The position numbers and the translations under genes were made by a program. From Pelagicoccus mobilis (GTDB lineage Bacteria; Verrucomicrobiota; Verrucomicrobiia; Opitutales; Opitutaceae), in assembly GCF_016595505.1 (NCBI RefSeq), contig NZ_JAENIL010000048.1, positions 1 through 59,636 on the forward strand: 59,636 nucleotides of DNA, written 5' to 3'. The notes under the pieces are model-generated. The model was not told the DNA's origin, did not search any database, and saw only the letters and a program-made list of their open reading frames with translations. Below are positions 48,001-57,572 of the stretch, piece by piece; within the stretch, counting starts at the first letter, position 1; each line of letters begins with the position of its first letter.

Positions 48001-48462
48001 GAAGGCAACATGCAGGCAGCAAATCGCCACGAAGACGGCTACACCGTTCTAAAGCGCCTCGATCTTAAAGAAGGCGACTGCGAACCCATCCAAGCCCGCA
48101 TCCCCGCAGACTTCATCACCGAAACCCGGCTTCGTATCGACCTCTACCGCCGCCTCGCCCTCGCCGGCAGCCCCAAAGAAGTCCGCGAACTTCGCGAAGC
48201 CATCACCGACCGATTCGGAAAATTCCCCGTCGAGGTTGAAGCGCTTCTACGTCTCACCGAAATTCGCTGCCTCGCGGAACAAAAGAGCATACACTCAGTC
48301 GAGTCACAAGGGAACCGTCTGAAGTGCCGCATTTACAAAGGACGAGAGTCGGACTACATTAAGCTCGGAAGCCGATTCCCCCGCTTGAACGCCAATAATG
48401 CCTTGAAGCGATTACACGAAATCCTTGTCTTCTTAAATAATTTACCTAGCCATCGCTCTTAG
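45028..48462 (+). CDS. mfd: Transcription-repair coupling factor
   Basis: Mfd removes stalled RNA polymerase and recruits UvrA. The 1144-aa protein has the UvrB-like N-terminal part ([25 protein letters not shown]), the RNA-polymerase-interacting CarD-like domain ([19 protein letters not shown]), the translocase with Walker A [13 protein letters not shown] (from residue 612) and D713-E-E-Q, the [14 protein letters not shown] region with GRVGR, and the C-terminal TRCF domain. It starts with GTG. The N-terminal region is fairly divergent, as is common. PpiC follows after 22 bp. Confidence 0.96.
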   Translation: [1144 protein letters not shown]

Positions 48463-48484
48463 GCACCCGCCGATCCCACGTCAC

Positions 48485-49468
48485 ATGATAAAAAAAGCGA
48501 CCCTACTCATTGCCCTTTCCCTTCCCCTCGCCCTTGGCTTAGCCCAAAACAAGACGCCAAAGGGAGCACGCCTCGCCAACAGCATCGCCGCCATCGCCGA
48601 GGAAAAAATCATCACCGTCGACGAAGTGCGTCGCGAGCTCGAGCCATACCTGCCGCAAATCCAGGCAGACTCGAAGGGCGACCCCATGAAATTCCGTCAG
48701 CTCATCGAGGACATGGAGTCCGAGATCATCCAAAACCTCACCGATAACGTCCTCATCGTGAAGCAATTCTACGAGGACAAAGGCCAGATCCCCCCCAGCT
48801 TCGTAGACAACGAAATCGAGGAAACCATCATCACCAAGTTCGAAGGCAAACGCTCCCTCTACCTCGATTACCTCAAATCGATCGGCAAGACGCCAGACGA
48901 GCACCGCGTGATGATCAAGGAAGAGATCATAGTGAACTACATGCGCAGCAAGATGCGTAAATCGGCCTCCATCGTTAGCCCGAACCGCATCGAGTCATTC
49001 TACGAAGAGTACAAGGAAGAGTTCTTCCAAGAGGAAGCCCTCCACCTCCGCCTCATCCGCCTCACCAAACTCGCCGACGAGACAGAAGAGCTACTCACCC
49101 AAAGAGCCGACGAGATCTACGAAAAGCTAGAGCTCGGATTCGCATTCGACGAACTCGCCTCCAAGTACAGCAACGATTCCAAAGCCAAGAAAGGCGGCGA
49201 CTGGGGCTGGGTTACCCGCGGCTCCTTGATCGAGCAACTCAGCGAGCCTGCCTTCGCTCTTCAGGAAGGCGACTTCAGCGAACCAGTCATAATCAAGAAC
49301 AACCTCTTCATCCTCTACTGCGAAGAACATCGCCCCGAAGGCTACCTGCCACTCCCAGAGGTACGCGAAGACATCGAGGACATTCTCATCTCTAGCATGG
49401 CCCGTGAAGCGGAAGCCAAATTCCTCGAACGCCTCCGCCGCGACGGTTACGTCCGCCGCTTCAACTAG
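48485..49468 (+). CDS. SurA-like periplasmic peptidyl-prolyl isomerase (PpiC type)
   Basis: The 327-aa protein has a signal peptide (LLIALSLPLALGLA), a SurA_N-like helical chaperone region (residues ~35-170: NVLIVKQFYEDKGQIPPSFVD) and one parvulin PPIase domain (~180-290, FDELASKYSNDSKAKKGGDWGW, then LPEVREDIEDIL). Such proteins escort outer-membrane proteins through the periplasm. A strong terminator follows, so it ends the rnc-mfd-ppiC run. Confidence 0.9.
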   Translation: MIKKATLLIALSLPLALGLAQNKTPKGARLANSIAAIAEEKIITVDEVRRELEPYLPQIQADSKGDPMKFRQLIEDMESEIIQNLTDNVLIVKQFYEDKGQIPPSFVDNEIEETIITKFEGKRSLYLDYLKSIGKTPDEHRVMIKEEIIVNYMRSKMRKSASIVSPNRIESFYEEYKEEFFQEEALHLRLIRLTKLADETEELLTQRADEIYEKLELGFAFDELASKYSNDSKAKKGGDWGWVTRGSLIEQLSEPAFALQEGDFSEPVIIKNNLFILYCEEHRPEGYLPLPEVREDIEDILISSMAREAEAKFLERLRRDGYVRRFN

Positions 49469-49498
49469 GCTTCGAGCCGAGACATCCCAAACCTTTCC

Positions 49499-49527
49499 AA
49501 GCACGGTCCAAAAGACCGTGCTTTTTT
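49499..49527 (+). terminator. Terminator after the PpiC gene
   Basis: AAGCACGGTC pairs with GACCGTGCTT around a 5-base A-rich loop and continues into six T, 30 bases past the stop codon. Confidence 0.92.
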
Positions 49528-49630
49528 GTGCTCCTAGGGTGGTCAACCAATAGCTTGAATTCCCCCACCTACTCGACTCTACTTGCCCCAACGGAAATCT
49601 GTTACCTTCCGTCCACCAACTCTATCCCGT

Positions 49631-50350
49631 ATGCCCCCTTCGACCTACCTCACACCTAGGCTCGCCGACCTATCCGTCAGCGAACGCCCTCAAGAACGCC
49701 TAGAATCCCTCGGAGCCCAAAGCCTCAGCGATACAGAACTCATCGCCATGATCCTGCGCAGCGGCAGCAAAGGGCGAAATGTCCTAAGCGTCGCCTCCGA
49801 GATCCTTCGAGCCGGCGGCTCCCTCAACGGCCTCCTAAACTGGAGCGATGCCGAGTTCCGTAACATTAAGGGCATCGGCAAAGTCAAAGCCCTCCAACTT
49901 CTCACCATCATCGAGATCTGCAGACGAGTCCGTGATCGATCCCCCTCGAAAGAGCCCATCCTCGATAGCCCCGATCTCGTCTTCCAGCACATGCAAACCC
50001 ACAGCGACAGTCTTCAGGTCGAGAAATTCTGGACCCTTAGCCTCAACCGCAAAAACCGCCTGCTACGCAGGACCGAAGTCAGTTCAGGCACAGCCAGCAA
50101 CAGCCTCGTCCACCCTAGGGAAGTTTTCCGCGAGGCCATCCGGCAAGGAGCTTCAGCGGTAATCTGCGTGCACAACCACCCCAGCGGCGACCCCGCCCCC
50201 AGCGCCGCGGATATCAAAGTAACTCGCCAACTAAGAGAATCCGCAAAGATCATCGGAATCGACCTGCTCGACCATGTCATCTGCGGCTCCCAACAACACG
50301 ACCCACGCCAGCAAGGCTATTACAGCTTTCAAGAAGCAGGTCTGCTCTAG
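49631..50350 (+). CDS. radC: RadC/YeeS-family JAMM protein
   Basis: The 239-aa protein has a UPF0758-type N-terminal helix-hairpin-helix (LIAMILRSGSKG, NIKGIGKVKALQLL) and the C-terminal JAMM metal site HNHPSGDPAPSAAD. Despite the name, a repair role has not held up; the biochemical function is unknown. The start is the ATG at 49631, since the 16 upstream codons of the open frame have no conserved sequence. tRNA-Tyr follows after 95 bp. Confidence 0.92.
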   Translation: MPPSTYLTPRLADLSVSERPQERLESLGAQSLSDTELIAMILRSGSKGRNVLSVASEILRAGGSLNGLLNWSDAEFRNIKGIGKVKALQLLTIIEICRRVRDRSPSKEPILDSPDLVFQHMQTHSDSLQVEKFWTLSLNRKNRLLRRTEVSSGTASNSLVHPREVFREAIRQGASAVICVHNHPSGDPAPSAADIKVTRQLRESAKIIGIDLLDHVICGSQQHDPRQQGYYSFQEAGLL

Positions 50351-50445
50351 GCCAAAATTCGACATGAAATCCGAACGAAAATTTTCTCAAATTTACACTT
50401 GATCTTTGAAACAAAACGAGGACTCTAGGCGACCTTTCACCGGTC

Positions 50446-50531
50446 GGTAGGATACTCAAGCGGCCAACGAGGGCAGACTGTAAATCTGCTGGGGAAACCC
50501 TACACAGGTTCGAATCCTGTTCCTACCACCA
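50446..50531 (+). tRNA. tRNA-Tyr (GTA)
   Basis: A class II tRNA of 86 nt with a long variable arm. The acceptor GGTAGGA pairs with TCCTACC. The anticodon stem GCAGA/TCTGC holds loop CTGTAAA with anticodon GTA. The T-arm is ACAGG-TTCGAAT-CCTGT. The discriminator is A and CCA is encoded. Confidence 0.95.
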
Positions 50532-50579
50532 TTTTTATTTTCCAAGCGACCGTCGTAGGTCGTTTTTTTTGTGCCCAGA
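50513..50579 (+). repeat. tRNA-Tyr 3' end repeat, copy 1 (with terminator)
   Basis: It covers the last 19 nt of tRNA-Tyr plus 48 nt downstream, including a CGACC/GGTCG terminator stem and an eight-T run at 50547-50570. A near-identical copy is at 50688-50753. Confidence 0.88.
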
Positions 50580-50608
50580 CACAAGGAACGCCTCGCGGAA
50601 CAGGATGA

Positions 50609-50685
50609 GAACCGAAAGGTTCGACGGAGCGAAGCGGAGAAGGGATTCGCGAAGCGAAGGTCCAAAGGACTTGGGCAAAGCCCAA
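50609..50685. other. Row of small hairpins between the tRNA-end repeats
   Basis: Four perfect short stems with A-rich 3-4 base loops follow one another: GAACC-gaaa-GGTTC (50609-50622), TTCGC-gaa-GCGAA (50646-50658), GTCC-aaa-GGAC (50660-50670) and TTGGGC-aaa-GCCCAA (50671-50685). No protein frame with recognisable content covers them. Confidence 0.6.
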
Positions 50686-50687
50686 CC

Positions 50688-50753
50688 AATCCTGTTCCTA
50701 CCACCATTTTCAATCTCCAAGCGACCGCCGAAGGTCGTTTTTTTGTGCCCAGA
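50688..50753 (+). repeat. tRNA-Tyr 3' end repeat, copy 2
   Basis: It repeats the tRNA 3' end exactly for 19 nt (AATCCTGTTCCTACCACCA) and then the terminator with a few substitutions, keeping the CGACC/GGTCG stem and a seven-T run. The rest of the tRNA is absent. Confidence 0.88.
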
Positions 50754-50771
50754 GGAAACGCCCCCTCCTCT

Positions 50772-51638
50772 TCAAGCTCCTCCATCCCCGATTTTCGGTA
50801 ACGGGCGCCCCAATCCATCCCAGATAAGCTCGTGGCCTTCTCGATAGTGCTCACCTGCACGCAAAGAGAGTTCGCCCACCTCGCGCAACATAGCATCGAG
50901 CTGCGACATGGCGTAAAGAGCGATCCAGCAGTCAGGAATCCGCCCACCGACATCGGTCGCCACATGATAGATGAGCAACGTCCGGGTCGGCGACAAAGCC
51001 ACGGCAATCCATCCCCCAAAGTCGAGAGGAAGAAAAATAGCCCCCTCCAGATCCTTCAAACAAAGCCCAGCCACCTTCCCGTCGCCGACAATCTCCTGAG
51101 CGATAGCTTCGCCATCTGGCGCCAGGTTCCAGGAATACTCCCAGACAGTCCCATTGGAAGCCTCGGCAAGCTCCACTCCCAAGCTCAAATCGATCACCCA
51201 ATGCCGGTCGGCGATCGGCCACGGCAACGCGAGATGCTGGTACCTCCGACAACCTCCCTTTCCATCGGAAAAGATCCGATAGCCCGTATTCAGATCATTT
51301 TGCCAAAGATGCGGGTCGATAGCAGCCAACCAAACGTCACGCTGGCTCCGCTCGACGATATAGAAACCTGCCACCCGATGGAAAAACTCCCCCGCGTACT
51401 CCTCGAGCTCTCCCGCCCTCAGGCGAGAGCGGACCTTGACGACCTGCCCCCTCAAGAGTCGCTCTATCTCCGAAGACGACAATTCGGGCAAAGCTTCACG
51501 TCCATGCTCATTGTACGCTCGTATCGCCTCCCGAATACTACGAGTAAACTCACAATCAGGCGATGAAGTTAATTTCAACGTCAGGAAGAGCAACAACACG
51601 AAAACAACGACCTTCCCCAAACGAATCCCGATTCGCAT
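50772..51638 (-). CDS. START/SRPBCC-like lipid-binding domain protein, membrane-anchored or exported
   Basis: The 288-aa protein starts with a hydrophobic segment (VVVFVLLLFLTLKLT) that is a signal anchor or signal peptide. The body resembles START domains: VWLAAIDPHLW, PWPIADRHWVIDLSLG, WNLAPDG, IYHVATDVGGRIPDCWIALYAMSQL. START folds bind lipids or hydrophobic ligands. The ligand and role are unknown. It lies convergent to the tRNA-Tyr region with only the second tRNA-end copy between them. Confidence 0.74.
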   Translation of the reverse strand: MRIGIRLGKVVVFVLLLFLTLKLTSSPDCEFTRSIREAIRAYNEHGREALPELSSSEIERLLRGQVVKVRSRLRAGELEEYAGEFFHRVAGFYIVERSQRDVWLAAIDPHLWQNDLNTGYRIFSDGKGGCRRYQHLALPWPIADRHWVIDLSLGVELAEASNGTVWEYSWNLAPDGEAIAQEIVGDGKVAGLCLKDLEGAIFLPLDFGGWIAVALSPTRTLLIYHVATDVGGRIPDCWIALYAMSQLDAMLREVGELSLRAGEHYREGHELIWDGLGRPLPKIGDGGA

Positions 51639-51866
51639 ACAGCTCCCCCTTCCTTCCGGATTACTAAAGCCAACTGACCACCAGACTCAACGGCTCAGCA
51701 AATCTATAAGGCCCAATGACATCATCCTCAGTAAACCTTCTAGCTTCGTCTGCCCCTCAAGGAATGCGAATTCGCTTGCTCCAGCATGCACTTGATCTTT
51801 CTTGCGACCGCATTTGCTCGTTATTTGGAACAGAGGCCCTAGGTCAGGACAGTCAATTCCCACACA

Positions 51867-52943
51867 ATGCAAAGCTCCCTCTTCAACTACCACCTTCCCG
51901 AAGAACGCATCGCCCAAGAGCCAGCCGCGGCTCGCGACGCCTCCCGACTCCTAGTCGTCCACCGCCAAGAGCGCCGCATCGAGCATCGCACATTCTCAGA
52001 TCTCCCCGAATACCTCGGCGAAAACGACACCCTCTTTCGCAACAACGCTCGAGTCCTCCCTGCCCGCCTCTTCGCCCAACGCCCCTCAGGCGGCGCCGCC
52101 GAGTGCCTGCTTCTCCGCCCCGCTTCCAACGACGGTCTCGAATGGTGGACACTCCTTCGCCCCGGCAAACGCCTCAACCCCGGCGCAAGCTTCTCGCGAG
52201 AGGGCTACTTCTCCGCTGAAGTCGTGGACAAAAACGAGGAAAAGGCGGAGTACCGAGTACGATTCTCCCTCCAGCACCACAGCTCGGTTCCCGCCCTCGC
52301 CGAAGACCTCGGCAAAATGCCCCTCCCTCCCTACATTTCACGCGAAAAATCGGACCAACGCGACGCCTCCGACAAAGAGCGCTACCAAACCATCTACGCC
52401 TCCGGCGAAAAAGCAGTGGCCGCCGCCGCGCCCACAGCCGGGCTCCACTTCACGCCCGAAATCGTCGACACGCTCACCCAAAAAGGCGCTCGATTCCACG
52501 ATCTCGTCCTTCACGTCGGCATGGGCACTTTCAAGCCCCTGCAGACCGAGAATATCGAAGACCACGAGATTCACCGAGAAATCTACGAAATCTCCGAAAA
52601 CACCCAAAACGCCATCCGCACGCCTCAGGGCCGTCGCCGCGTCTGCGTCGGCACCACCAGCGTACGTAGCGTCGAGGACTACCTCGCCAAGTCCGATTCC
52701 ATCACCCCCGGCCAATTCACCGGCGAGGCAGACATCTTCATCTACCCGCCCCGTCAATTCCAAGGCGTAGACGCTCTCATCACCAACTTCCACCAGCCAA
52801 ACTCCACCCTTCTCTGTCTTGTATCCTCTTTTCTAGCACCGGGGAAAACAGATGGAATTGATTGGTTAAAAGAGATTTACGCAGAAGCGATTTCCCTCGA
52901 ATATCGCTTCCTCAGCTACGGCGACGCGATGCTCATCCTTTGA
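51867..52943 (+). CDS. queA: S-adenosylmethionine:tRNA ribosyltransferase-isomerase
   Basis: QueA adds the cyclopentene-diol ring part from SAM to preQ1 in tRNA, making epoxyqueuosine. The 358-aa length is normal. Family motifs are intact: FNYHLPEERIAQEP at the N-terminus, DTLFRNNARVLPARL, AAPTAGLHFTPEI, LHVGMGTFKP, GTTSVRSVED and LITNFHQPNSTLL. It is the first gene of a plus-strand series; the TPR gene follows after 57 bp. Queuosine sits in the anticodon of tRNA-Tyr, encoded 1.3 kb upstream, among others. Confidence 0.96.
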   Translation: MQSSLFNYHLPEERIAQEPAAARDASRLLVVHRQERRIEHRTFSDLPEYLGENDTLFRNNARVLPARLFAQRPSGGAAECLLLRPASNDGLEWWTLLRPGKRLNPGASFSREGYFSAEVVDKNEEKAEYRVRFSLQHHSSVPALAEDLGKMPLPPYISREKSDQRDASDKERYQTIYASGEKAVAAAAPTAGLHFTPEIVDTLTQKGARFHDLVLHVGMGTFKPLQTENIEDHEIHREIYEISENTQNAIRTPQGRRRVCVGTTSVRSVEDYLAKSDSITPGQFTGEADIFIYPPRQFQGVDALITNFHQPNSTLLCLVSSFLAPGKTDGIDWLKEIYAEAISLEYRFLSYGDAMLIL

Positions 52944-53000
52944 CAAGCGTTCCCCAATCGTGTACTCTCCGCGCGTTTTTCTGAACAAAACACCTCTTCT

Positions 53001-53378
53001 ATGGGCGAATTCCAAAAAGCAACGATCACCAATATCGTCGAAGACGCCACCTTCGACTTCACCATGGGAGACGCCGAATCAGGCATCGCCAAATTGCAGG
53101 CCGCTCTCGCCGAACAGCCCGACGCCTTCGAAGGCTGGCACGCCCTCTGCGAGATTTTTTACTCCGAAAAACGCTACGACGAAGCGCTTGAGGCCGCCGA
53201 ACAGGCCCATGATCTCAAACCGGACGATCTATTTGTAAACACCAGCCTCTCACGCATTTGGCTCGAAAAGGGCTCAAAAGAGAAGGCCGAGCACTTCGGA
53301 GCCCAAGCCCGCATGGCCAGCTGGAAGGAACAGCTCACAAACCCTGAGGTCGCACCCTCGGATTCCGATCTCACCTGA
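53001..53378 (+). CDS. TPR-repeat protein
   Basis: The 125-aa soluble protein contains two to three tetratricopeptide repeats (MGDAESGIAKLQAALAEQPDAFEGW, EKRYDEALEAAEQAHDLKPDDLFVN, LSRIWLEKGSKEKAEHFGAQARMA). TPRs are protein-binding scaffolds. The partner is unknown. It has no signal peptide, so it is cytoplasmic. It lies between queA and accA. Confidence 0.82.
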   Translation: MGEFQKATITNIVEDATFDFTMGDAESGIAKLQAALAEQPDAFEGWHALCEIFYSEKRYDEALEAAEQAHDLKPDDLFVNTSLSRIWLEKGSKEKAEHFGAQARMASWKEQLTNPEVAPSDSDLT

Positions 53379-53479
53379 GAGCGAAACCGCTCCAGCATAA
53401 GCAACTGGCACACTTTCCATAAATCCTCGACATTGGCGAGATAACACCCACATTCCACCCCTTTTCACCGGACAGGCCT

Positions 53480-54484
53480 ATGGACAACAACTATTCGCTA
53501 GACTTCGAACAGCCGCTTCGCGGCCTAATCGAACAGATGGAGCAACTGCACCAGCTGTCCGCCGAGAACAACATCGACTTGTCGAAAGAGATCAAAGCCA
53601 TCGAGCAGAAGATCTCTGACACGAAGAAGTCCATCTACTCAAACCTCACGCCTTGGCAGCGCGTCCAGCTCGCTCGCCATCCGCAACGCCCTTACGCCTA
53701 CGATTACATCGAGCGTATTTTCACAGGGTTCCAAGAGCTCCACGGCGACCGCGCCTTCCGCGATGATCGCGCTATCATTGGCGGAACCGCGTTTCTCAAC
53801 GGCGAATCCGTGATGGTCATCGCCCAACACAAGGGCCGCACCACCCGCGAGAAGCTCAAGCACAACTTCGGCAGCCCTTACCCGGAAGGTTACCGCAAAG
53901 CCCTCCGCCTCATGAAAATGGCGGACAGATTCGACCTGCCGATCATCACTTTCGTCGACACTCAAGGAGCCTACCCAGGCGTCGCCTCCGAAGAACGTCA
54001 CGTGTCAGAAGCCATCGCGGTCAACCTCCGCGAAATGAGCCAAATGGGATGCCCAATCATCTCTACAGTCATTGGCGAAGGCGGATCCGGCGGAGCGCTC
54101 GGCATCGCAGTGGCGAACAAGATCATGATCTTGGAAAACGCCTACTACTCCGTCATCTCCCCTGAAGGCTGCGCCGCTATCCTCTGGAAGGACCGCGCAA
54201 AAGCCCCGCAAGCAGCCCAAGCCCTCAAGTTCGGCGCCGCAGAAATCCACGAGCTCGGTATCGTCGACAAGGTCGTCGCCGAACCCGTTGGCGGAGCCCA
54301 CGCAGACCCAGACGAGGCTGCAGCAAATCTTAAAAAGGAAATCGAAGCCCAACTCGAGGAACTCAAGAAGTTGACTCCCGAAGAGCGCATCGAACAACGC
54401 TATCAACGCTTCCGCAACATGGGCGTAACCGAGAACGATTTGGCAGACGGAAAAATCGTCCCCATCAACGAAGCTGCTTCCTAA
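53480..54484 (+). CDS. accA: Acetyl-CoA carboxylase carboxyltransferase subunit alpha
   Basis: AccA with AccD transfers CO2 from carboxybiotin to acetyl-CoA, the first step of fatty-acid synthesis. The 334-aa protein has a helical N-terminus (residues 1-50), then the crotonase-like core: [82 protein letters not shown]. accD is not in this window. ilvB follows after 40 bp. Confidence 0.96.
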   Translation: MDNNYSLDFEQPLRGLIEQMEQLHQLSAENNIDLSKEIKAIEQKISDTKKSIYSNLTPWQRVQLARHPQRPYAYDYIERIFTGFQELHGDRAFRDDRAIIGGTAFLNGESVMVIAQHKGRTTREKLKHNFGSPYPEGYRKALRLMKMADRFDLPIITFVDTQGAYPGVASEERHVSEAIAVNLREMSQMGCPIISTVIGEGGSGGALGIAVANKIMILENAYYSVISPEGCAAILWKDRAKAPQAAQALKFGAAEIHELGIVDKVVAEPVGGAHADPDEAAANLKKEIEAQLEELKKLTPEERIEQRYQRFRNMGVTENDLADGKIVPINEAAS

Positions 54485-54524
54485 ACGTATCCCTTTCCTG
54501 AACACCGTTTCCAAGAAAACAACA

Positions 54525-56306
<1,782 letters not shown>

Positions 56307-56332
56307 TCGATCGAAAGACGTATCCAAATTTC

Positions 56333-56364
56333 AAAGCCGCTTCCAGAAATGGGAGCGGCTTTTT
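56333..56364 (+). terminator. Terminator of ilvB
   Basis: AAAGCCGCT pairs with AGCGGCTTT across a 12-base loop with some further pairing inside, followed by a T-run, 26 bases past the ilvB stop. Confidence 0.85.
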
Positions 56365-56369
56365 CATAG

Positions 56370-56438
56370 CCGTAGCGCGATGCTTCAGTCCGCGTAATTT
56401 TAAACGGTACGGACGCGGGCTAAAGCACCGCGCTACCG
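56370..56438. repeat. REP-like pair in inverted orientation
   Basis: Two 26-nt units (56370-56395 and 56413-56438) face each other and pair at 22 of 26 positions around a 17-bp AT-rich centre. The core reads GTAGCGCG.TGCTT.AG with CCGCGT at its end. A third copy is at 59594-59619. Confidence 0.75.
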
Positions 56439-56439
56439 A

Positions 56440-56712
56440 CTACCGAAACACAGTATCCAAACGGCCCTTACGCTCGTCATCTGCCAGCGTATCCTCGTCT
56501 CCATAGTGCTTCCCATCCACGAAAATCTGAGGAACGGTTGTCTCGCCCTTGGAGCGACGCTTCATCTCCTTGAAATTGGAGGTCGGCAGCTTCACCCCCG
56601 CAACCATTGCGACCTCCTTCCAATGGAAAGCAATCTTATGCTTGTTCAAAAACGCCTTCGCCTGAAGACAATACGGGCAGAGCTTGCTGCCAAAAACTTC
56701 CACTTTCTTCAT
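56440..56712 (-). CDS. Glutaredoxin (GrxC-like)
   Basis: The 90-aa protein has a dithiol CPYC site (C12, C15 in SKLCPYCLQAKAF), the cis-proline TVPQIFVDG and the late G-D-DE glutathione contact (YGDEDTL). It reduces disulfides with glutathione. The insert MVAGVKLPTSNFKEMKRR between active site and cis-Pro is longer than the most compact Grx3. The stop codon abuts the REP-like pair. It lies 5 bp after the PP2C phosphatase gene. Confidence 0.9.
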   Translation of the reverse strand: MKKVEVFGSKLCPYCLQAKAFLNKHKIAFHWKEVAMVAGVKLPTSNFKEMKRRSKGETTVPQIFVDGKHYGDEDTLADDERKGRLDTVFR

Positions 56713-56717
56713 CGCAA

Positions 56718-57572
56718 CTACTGAACCTCCACCACGAGCGCGGTAATGTTGTCTCGCCCAGACTCTTCCATAGCATCCTGCACAAGCCTATCCGCTGGCT
56801 CAAGCTGAGCAAAACGGGCAGGCGGATTTCGGACAAGCTCTTCAATCCGGCGATCCCAAATCCCGTCGTTAACGCCATCCGAACAAAAAACAAACCGATC
56901 CCCCGGCTCTACCCCTACCGATCCCACCTGCGGATCGATCTTCAAGCACTTACCACCGAGAACCTGTTGCAGCATATTCCGCTCAGCATGGGTTCTCGCC
57001 TGTCTCTCGTTGATCTTTCCAGTCCGGAACAGCCAGCCTACATGCGTATGATCTTCGGTGATCTGTTTGCTGCCGCCATCTTTGGGCAGGTAGTAGATGC
57101 GACTATCACCAATATGGCAAAAGTGCATCCACCCCGGAGAAAACCAGCCTAAACTAAGCGTCGCCCCCATACCGCGACATTCCTCGTAGTAGATCGACAT
57201 CTCCGTCATCTCCTTGTGGATACGCTGGAAAAGCTCGATCAATATGTCGCTAAACCCTCGCTCCATGCCATAGATGGCCAACTTGAAGGTTTTAGGCAGA
57301 AGTTCGGAAATCTTTTGCACAGCGATCTGGCTGGCAAACTCACCCGCGTTCGCTCCTCCCATGCCATCGCTCACCGCAAAAACGAAATCTCCCCGCTTCA
57401 TGCTCTCTAAACCAGTCTTGCCTAGATACTGCAGCCCTTCGGCGTTAAATGTCAGAGCCCGGAAGGCATCCTCGTTGTTCTTGCGGAATCGGCCCGGATG
57501 AGTGAGCCCGGACCAGCTGAGAGCTAGCTCTTCGTGATCGTCGTCGCTATCAGTCATCGCCTTTTCGCTCAT
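56718..57572 (-). CDS. PP2C-family serine/threonine protein phosphatase
   Basis: The 284-aa protein has the PP2C metal motifs: NNEDAF near residue 32, VSDGMGGANAGEFAS, HIGDSRIYYL, FCSDGVND and GRDNITALVVEV. It removes phosphate from Ser/Thr (or Asp-bound) proteins in the cytoplasm; no sensor or membrane domain is attached. The ATG at 57572 has a GGGAG site and overlaps the kinase-like gene by 23 bp, which implies coupled translation. Glutaredoxin follows after 5 bp. Confidence 0.92.
   Translation of the reverse strand: MSEKAMTDSDDDHEELALSWSGLTHPGRFRKNNEDAFRALTFNAEGLQYLGKTGLESMKRGDFVFAVSDGMGGANAGEFASQIAVQKISELLPKTFKLAIYGMERGFSDILIELFQRIHKEMTEMSIYYEECRGMGATLSLGWFSPGWMHFCHIGDSRIYYLPKDGGSKQITEDHTHVGWLFRTGKINERQARTHAERNMLQQVLGGKCLKIDPQVGSVGVEPGDRFVFCSDGVNDGIWDRRIEELVRNPPARFAQLEPADRLVQDAMEESGRDNITALVVEVQ

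Noticed and set aside
50456-51019. Minus-strand open frame of 187 aa across the tRNA-Tyr region
   Set aside because: It runs through the tRNA, the repeat copies and part of the START-like gene in another frame, and its end reads like antisense tRNA.
51687-51917. 76-aa minus-strand frame upstream of queA
   Set aside because: It overlaps the queA start by 51 bp and has no recognisable domain.
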